Source: Hirundichthys speculiger (lineage: Eukaryota; Chordata; Actinopteri; Beloniformes; Exocoetidae). Taken from it: a stretch of 64,000 bases of DNA. Location of the stretch: NCBI GenBank assembly GCA_018398805.1, contig JAGFBZ010000373.1, forward strand, positions 868,001 to 932,000. Direction: 5' to 3'. Below are positions 58,235-64,000 of the stretch, piece by piece. Each line of letters starts with the position of its first letter. The stretch's first letter is position 1. Made by a program: the position numbers and the translations under genes. The notes beneath the pieces are model-generated. The model did not search any database. It was not told the DNA's origin and saw only the letters and a list, made by a program, of their open reading frames with translations.

Positions 58235-59100
58235 GTATATTATATTATAATGAGTTATATTAGAATGAGTTATCTTTTATGTGCTCTGTGATGCTTTACT
58301 GTATCCAACACTGATTACAGATCAGCTGGCTGAAAGTTAAAGCTAGTACTACTAGCTGACTAACAGCAGCAGCAGTGAATCCCAGTGAAAATGGCGTCAG
58401 TGGCGTCAAATGGCGTCATTCGAGTTATTTCGGCACAGTTTTTTTTTTTTTCCGTTTCATTTACATGTTCATTACAGTGAACACGTTCAGTGTTCATTAC
58501 ACCGGAGGTTTTTATATGTTCATTACAAACTTGTACGTAACTAGTAATGAACTTATAAATACCTCCGGCTCAGTATCTGGTGTACAGTTACAGTAGACGT
58601 TACTACCGGCTGACGGCGCCGGCTTAAAGTTCATTCATTCACTAAATGAATGAAAAAGAATAAAAAAACAGCGCAACACGACGGGTTTAACACATACAAC
58701 ATATTAGGTTGTGTCATTATATCATATAGCACCGTTAAACCAATGTTAACAGCGAATACAGGTAAATTATTTCCGTCATACATCAACACACATCGTACAG
58801 CACCGTCATAAATGTGTAAAAACTCACCATATCGCAGAAAACACGGACTTTTGTCACCGGGTAAAATAATTACTGACCGTCGCTGAATCGCTCTGAACGC
58901 CTCCGTGAGGTTACCAGGGGAAATGTCGACTTCAACATTGCTCGTTCCTGATTGGTCGAATGTTGAAAATGTTGAAATGCGGGGACGCTGATTGGCGGAG
59001 AATGTTGAAAAATGTTGAAAAATGTTGAAAATGCTGAGACGTGATTGGCCGTCGCGTTTCAACATTTTCAACATTTCCCCGGACGATCCTTCGGCAGCTG

Positions 59101-59151
59101 GTTCAGGTGCAGTCTCCCCTTGAGGCGTCGGTTCGAATCCCACTTCTGACA
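59101..59151 (+). pseudogene. tRNA-Leu 3' part beside second Dada copy
   Basis: GTTCAGGTGCAGTCTCC to TTCTGACA. Compared with 53680-53730 it has lost bases in the anticodon arm and has GGCGTCGGTTCGAAT for GGCGTGGGTTCGAAT. Confidence 0.88.
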
Positions 59152-59452
59152 GCTCTTTATCGTCAGGTTTGGCCTTGAGTCCCAGTTGCTTCGACATCTA
59201 ATGTAAAACCTGAGCTGAATCACTTCGCTGTGGAGACTGAAATAGAATATCCAACTGGCTATCCAGCTATCTGTCTGTCCATCTATCCAAATGGCGATTC
59301 GTCTGACCATCTATCCAACTGGTTAGTGGTCTGTCCATCTAACCAACTGGATTCTCTCTGTCCAACTGTCTATTCATCTATCTTTCTGTCTGACCAAGTG
59401 GCTATTCGTCTCTACGTCTATCTACCAATGTGCACACACACACACAGGTGAT
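59152..59452. repeat. short minisatellite block
   Basis: tRNA downstream spacer, then about 150 bp of the 28-bp unit and a CA run that leads directly into the hAT fragment, as at 55945. Confidence 0.9.
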
Positions 59453-60133
59453 CACCTCCAAATAGCTATTCTGCTGCTGGGTCTCATCTCTCTCCTCACC
59501 TGTTCACTCGACGGCCCCGCGGCCCCTGCCCCGAGCTTGTGGTTGAAAACATTTCCGTGATTTTGGCACATTTTGCTGCATCCACTTTTAATTTTTTTTG
59601 TCTCCGTTCTCTGAGCTTTTCTGCTCCTCCCTTTCGCTTTTGTGCTTTTTTCTCCATTTCCATACTCATCCACGAGCCACCACACTCTCCGGTCAGGCCA
59701 AATGGCAAAATTTGGTCAGGAGGGATGGGAGGGGCGGGCCAACGAGAGCTGAGAAATTTCATTGGACTAGCCCAATGTCCGTCAAGAAAATCAACCAATG
59801 GGCCACTTCGTGTCTTCGCAAGGCCTCGTCCCGCCTCCACCCCCTCCCTTCAGCAGAAAATAACGTTCATACTGCGTTCACATCAGCGCAGCACTGTAGC
59901 GCTTGTCTGATTAGCTGTCAGTGTCTCCTTCTTGAGTTTGTTGAGTGTGTGTCGTTGTCGCCCCCCCCCCCCCCCTCTCAGAGATTTTTATGAGCCGACT
60001 ACCTGTCAGTTACCGTCGCGGTCAATAAAAACTATATACTTTTTTTTTTTTTATGACAGACCTGGGCCGGCCCACAGATGTCCGTCGGCCCACCGGGCAT
60101 TGCCCGGTACGCCCGATGGCCAGTCCATGCCTG
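59453..60133 (-). mobile_element. hAT-type transposon 5' fragment, copy 2, with terminus
   Basis: On the minus strand it starts CAGGCATGGACTGGCCATCG at 60133, a typical hAT end (CAG... GGACTGGCC) with a subterminal CCGGGCAATGCCCGG palindrome. Then come an A/T run, a C run, CCAAT motifs and a first coding exon. The remainder of the element is missing; satellite follows at 59452. Confidence 0.65.
59500..59669 (-). CDS. hAT transposase first exon (ZMYM1-like family), partial
   Basis: From an ATG at 59669: MSMEMEKKAQKRKGGAEKLR, then RQKKLKVDAAKCAKITEMF. The K-R-K-G-G-A-E-K-L-R start and the 'A-A-K-C-x-K-I-T-x-M-F' end are typical of the N-terminus of zinc-finger MYM-type/hAT proteins in fish. 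Only this exon is present, so it is a gene stump. Confidence 0.55.
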
Positions 60134-60690
60134 ACCATAGGTGAGGGTGGGAACGTAGATCGACCAGTGAATCGAGAGCTTCGCCTTCCGACTCAGCTCT
60201 CTCTTCACCACAACAGACCGGCGCAGCACCCGCATCACTGCAGATGCCGCACCGATCCATCTGTCGATCTCCCGCTCCATCCTTCCCTCACTCGTGAACA
60301 AGATCCCGAGATACTTAAACTCCTCCACTTGGGGAAGGACCTCATCCCCAACCCGGAGAGGGCACTCCACCCTTTTCCGGCTGAGGACCATGGTCTCGGA
60401 TTTGGAGGTGCTGATTCTCATCCCAGCTGCTTCACAACCGGCTGCGAATCGCTCCAGCGAGAGCTGTAGATCACGGCTCGATGAAGCCAACAGAACCACA
60501 TCATCTGCAAATAGCAGAGACCCAATCCTGAGGCCACCGAACCGGATCCCCTCGACACCTCGACTGCGCCTAGAAATTCTGTCCATAAAAGTAATGAACA
60601 GAATCGGTGACAAAGGGCAGCCTTGGCGGAGTCCAACCCTCACTGGAAACGAATCCGACTTACTGCCGGCAATGCGGACCAAACGCTGGA
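60134..60690 (-). mobile_element. LINE reverse transcriptase fragment, interrupted by hAT
   Basis: The minus strand encodes about 180 uninterrupted residues: FPVRVGLRQGCPLSPILF (finger/palm), SLLFADDVVLLASSSRDLQL (catalytic DD), EEFKYLGILFTSEG and KRELSRKAKLSIHWSIYVPT, ending LTYG where the hAT end begins. It is 5' truncated near 60690, next to TATATAATATAATATAATA. Clade probably L2/Rex1-like; not certain. The open frame indicates a young copy. Confidence 0.85.
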
Positions 60691-60699
60691 AATATTATA

Positions 60700-61380
60700 T
60701 ATAATATAATATAATAGAGGTAGCATGCATTCAGGTATTTTTTTCTCTGTTTGAACTGGATGATATCATTTTATATATGATTTTAATATTATTCACACTA
60801 TTGCGTTCACACAACCTACTCTCCTATGCAGACGAAGCATCAAATGATACCCACCACACTCTTTTTTACGAGCACATGTAATACACCTGAAGTGGAGAGC
60901 CAGGTTGTAGTAATCCAGTTGTGTCCCAGTTATGTCTGATCCCAGCTCTTGTTCTGTATTTCCATAGCCAGCTCTCCCACAGACAGCCTGATTTTGTTGA
61001 ATTCACCTTGCAGCGTGCCTCCTAGAGCATCTCTCATTTGAGACGACACAAAACACATACTGTACCAAAGTTTCTGCACTGTATTGACTTGTGGATAGCT
61101 CATTGTCAACTGGGATGTCACAGCTGAGAACAAAAGTTTGTCTTTGTCTTAAGGAGGGCACAGATGCAGGACACAAACACAAGAAACGTGCAGTTGACAG
61201 AACTTACAACCGACTAGGCTAGTACAAAACACAGATGGCAGGTTATCTGAAAACTAAATTAGGCATGAAGAACATGGGAAATATACTTGAGATACAACAA
61301 AGGAGCTCTTAGAAACTGATTTTAATGACTGGACAAGGGGCAGAGGAAGAGACGAGCCGCTTTGCACTGGGTGCTTTTCA
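60700..61380. other. intergenic stretch
   Basis: Unique-looking DNA; no gene, RNA or repeat recognised. Confidence 0.6.
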
Positions 61381-61839
61381 TTAAACTAACTTATGCTTCC
61401 TCTGTTTGCTGCTGTCCTCTTCCTCTTTCTTTGATGCCACTTTATTTTCTTTAGGCTTTGGAGCAAATCCCACAATGATTCTCTGAAGATCCATCTTGTG
61501 TGTCTTACTTGGAGTGACCCAATTTTTTTTTTTTTGGACAGGCACAGCACTGCTGCCTGTGATGGGAATCTTTTTGTTAAATAGTGCGTCACAAAACAGG
61601 AGCAACAAACATTTGCACACTACCAGGCACGCAAAGGGATAAGATATACAGTGACAACATGTTCTGCTTACTCCTTCTTTCAGCCACTCAGCAAGTTCAG
61701 GCTTAAATATGTCAAGAGTTGGACACGTAACACAAATCAAAGCTGTTTCACTGAAAAACCAGAGGAGAACACTTACTTGTACATAGGGGTTGTTAAGACT
61801 GCTTCTCAGTGGAGGCCCCTGTGAAGGGACCTCACCCTG
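61381..61839 (-). CDS. possible last two exons of an unidentified gene
   Basis: Exon 61672-61839 (acceptor CTCAG|CAG, donor GGA|GTAAGC, 56 codons) reads QGEVPSQGPPLRSSLNNPYV and, later, ETALICVTCPTLDIFKPELA. The last exon, 61381-61556, follows acceptor CACAG|GC and reads MDLQRIIVGFAPKPKENKVA up to a Lys/Glu-rich tail and stop. A hexamer ATTAAA follows about 60 bp downstream. The join is out of phase by one, perhaps because of a 13-A run in the last exon. No family recognised; could be a pseudogene or chance. Confidence 0.3.
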   Translation of the reverse strand, partial: QGEVPSQGPPLRSSLNNPYVQVSVLLWFFSETALICVTCPTLDIFKPELAEWLKEGVSRTCCHCISYPFACLVVCKCLLLLFCDALFNKKIPITGSSAVPVQKKKNWVTPSKTHKMDLQRIIVGFAPKPKENKVASKKEEEDSSKQRKHKLV

Positions 61840-61859
61840 CTGAGGTCATCCTGAATGAG

Positions 61860-64000
61860 ACATCAGATATGATACTGCAATAACAGGTTGCCCCAGCTGC
61901 ATAAATATGTAATATTATAAACGCACCGATTCAAAATAGTCTAACACACACTATGTTAAATGTTAATGGTTTGTAATGAGTAAAAATATTGAAATCAGGT
62001 TTTGTCACACACATAATCAAATCATTGCTGCAGTCTTAGAAAAGGTGATGCTATAGTATCCCGATTCTCACACAGTTGTATTTATTTCAGCTTTTTCAGC
62101 TTTGAGATCATTGTGATATAAGCTACATTCATGATCAGCCTCAGTGAAACTGGAAAATCTCTCTTGTGTCAAGCTATAACCTTCTGTGATGTATCTCATT
62201 AAACTCTGTCAAAGGCTTTTAAACCTTTAGAGTCTTGAGGTCTTTGCCTTATGGTCACAGCAAAGAAGAAGACCAAAAACAGCAAACATTACATCTGAAA
62301 GAGCTTTCATAAAACAGAGTGAAAAGAGAATTTGATCGGGTGGTAATTTATCCTCAAAGTCTTACACTTGTGGGTAATCCATCTGCTTTACATGCAGAGG
62401 GGCCACCATCAAATATAAAAATGCATCGGATAAAAGAGAGAGGAAGATGAGATGGAGACGGATAGAGCCATCAAACAAGTGAGGGATGAGAAAATTGTAA
62501 AACTAAGATTTTATTCTGGGATTTAAGAAATCATATGACGGTGACCCAGAAAACTAATGTTTAAATGTGCCCTAAAATCCTTAACTGCAACTTCAACACA
62601 AACACAGCCCCCTGAAGTATGGTGTCAAAAAGCTTTTGATTTAATGCGGCTGACACAAATCCATTTCATTTGGAAGCCCTCATTTTGGTGTTGTAATAAA
62701 ATCCAAATACAGAGAGCGTTAGATTTTTGTTTCTCCCTTTTTTAAATGCTATATGGGAACAGGAAAACATCAATACACCCCAATATGGTCGCTACATTTT
62801 GCTCACTTATATAGTTACTCTGTCAGCTATGTCAACAAACAAGTAACAACAGATGTGATGTGATTCTATTTTTTTAAATTCCAAATCCCCCTCTTTGATT
62901 ATTCATGATGTGAGGAGTAGAGAGCCAGGAATAAGAGATGGAGAAAGGGACTGAGTCAATATACGGAGGACTGTGTATCTTGGGGCTTCACTTGCACCCA
63001 GGAGGAAGCTGTCGCAAAAACCACGAGGCAGGACGCCTGCATTAGTCTCATCAAACACACACTATTGATCCAAGCCAAAAGTCAGATATAAAACACTGTA
63101 TCATGGGGAGAATTACCTTCCTGTTTTTCATTCCCTCTTCTCTCCGTCTTCATCACACATCTCCGTCTTTCAGTCACTACTTGCTCAGTCAGATAGTATT
63201 TGTCCACTCAGATCAATAAGGAATAACAACAAACGGAGCAAAGAAAATACAACTCATACAAGCTGACTCACATGTTGGTATTTGTCACTTTCGATACCAT
63301 TGTATTGAATTCGAAGAGGGATAACACTCAGAGAACAAGCCCAGTTTTTTTGTGGTTATGACTATACCATAAAAAGCCATCATTGTTGAATTTTAAAATT
63401 AGCCAATACCTAAAGTCTGATGTACATAATGTATGAGGTATTTAAGCCATCTTAATGAGCCTGTGCTGGAAAAAAACAAACAAAATGTAACTCCCCGGAA
63501 GGGAGGGCTCGGAAGAACTAGAGTTCTAATCAATACATTTATCAAATGTCTACATTTATGTGTTTCTTACATGACAATTCCTGCCCTCGTTATTAGTGGG
63601 TCTAATACTTGAATGTACTTAATATAGGAGAGAGCAAGAAAAAACATATAGCTATGTTATGTAAGAAAAAACAGCACCAGTTTCTCTCAGGAGTATAGAC
63701 TATATAAGATGACTATATAAGACTATATCTGACTGGTGTCAGAAGTGATGCCAATGTGGTTGCCTGACATGGCATTATTATGTCCCTTCTTCTGATTAGT
63801 GGACAACCACGATGGAGTTTTAGGGCCACACTGAGAAAAAAAAATTGTGGACAATGATTTTTTTTCCCCCCACTCCTCACGTAGAGAATCAACCATTCCA
63901 GAATGGTTGTAGTTTCTTTTTCTGAACAGGAGCAGTTTCTGACACAATATCTTCAAAGTACGATCACTTATTATAATACTGTGTCTATGAGCTAAAAGTC
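61860..64000. other. intergenic or intronic stretch at right edge
   Basis: AT-rich; open frames at 62557-62745 and 63723-63956 have no domain or splice support. No tRNA or transposon ends seen. Confidence 0.6.

Larger units (their letters stand above)
56651..59100 (-). mobile_element. second Dada copy, left end missing and internally deleted
   Basis: 56651-57490 follows 47197-48100 and 57491-59100 follows about 51977-53676. The middle 3.9 kb with exons 5 to 11 is absent; both edges carry GCAG. The right terminus GATCCTTCGGCAGCTG is intact and again followed by tRNA-Leu sequence. Against the first copy there are tens of one-base losses, for instance in the last exon. Confidence 0.88.

Overview
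This is vertebrate nuclear DNA, almost certainly from a teleost fish. There are no operons. Short coding exons with GT-AG borders sit inside long introns, and the repeats are typical of fish: Tc1-like transposons, Harbinger-like MITEs, hAT and LINE pieces, and a Dada-type transposon in a tRNA gene.

About 1-30,040 is one host gene read leftward. Ten phase-consistent exons encode the signal peptide, the seven-cysteine ectodomain and TM1 to TM5/ICL3 of a class B G-protein-coupled receptor that best matches the growth-hormone-releasing hormone receptor (ghrhr). Exon 1 is at 29994-30035 and exon 10 at 3414-3508. The last exons lie beyond the left edge. The introns hold a 1.28 kb Tc1 element with both ends (363-1643), three copies of one Harbinger-like MITE, two decayed Tc1 copies (one split by another MITE that keeps a Myb/SANT-like exon), and LINE remnants.

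30,040-36,000 is gene-poor upstream DNA. It has a 41-bp near-perfect palindrome, an L2/SINE-type tail, a LINE fragment and a GC-rich stretch.

36,013-55,945 is the most striking part. A 28-bp minisatellite is built around tandem tRNA-Leu(CAG) genes: seven full-length copies and nine partial pieces in the window. One tRNA gene at about 46,571 is split in its anticodon arm by a 7.1 kb transposon (46578-53676). The element has a 7-bp target duplication, about 20-bp imperfect inverted ends and a 12-exon leftward gene for a DDE transposase. This matches the Dada superfamily, which targets multicopy small-RNA genes. A 4-bp duplication (49121-49128) breaks the transposase frame.

55,945-60,133 repeats earlier material: a hAT 5' fragment, a single N at 56650, a second Dada copy lacking about 3.9 kb, a short satellite block, then the hAT fragment again. 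Many one-base differences suggest two haplotypes or contigs joined end to end. A hAT end interrupts a LINE reverse transcriptase at 60134. The remainder, to 64,000, is mostly non-coding with two possible 3' exons of an unidentified leftward gene near 61.4-61.8 kb.
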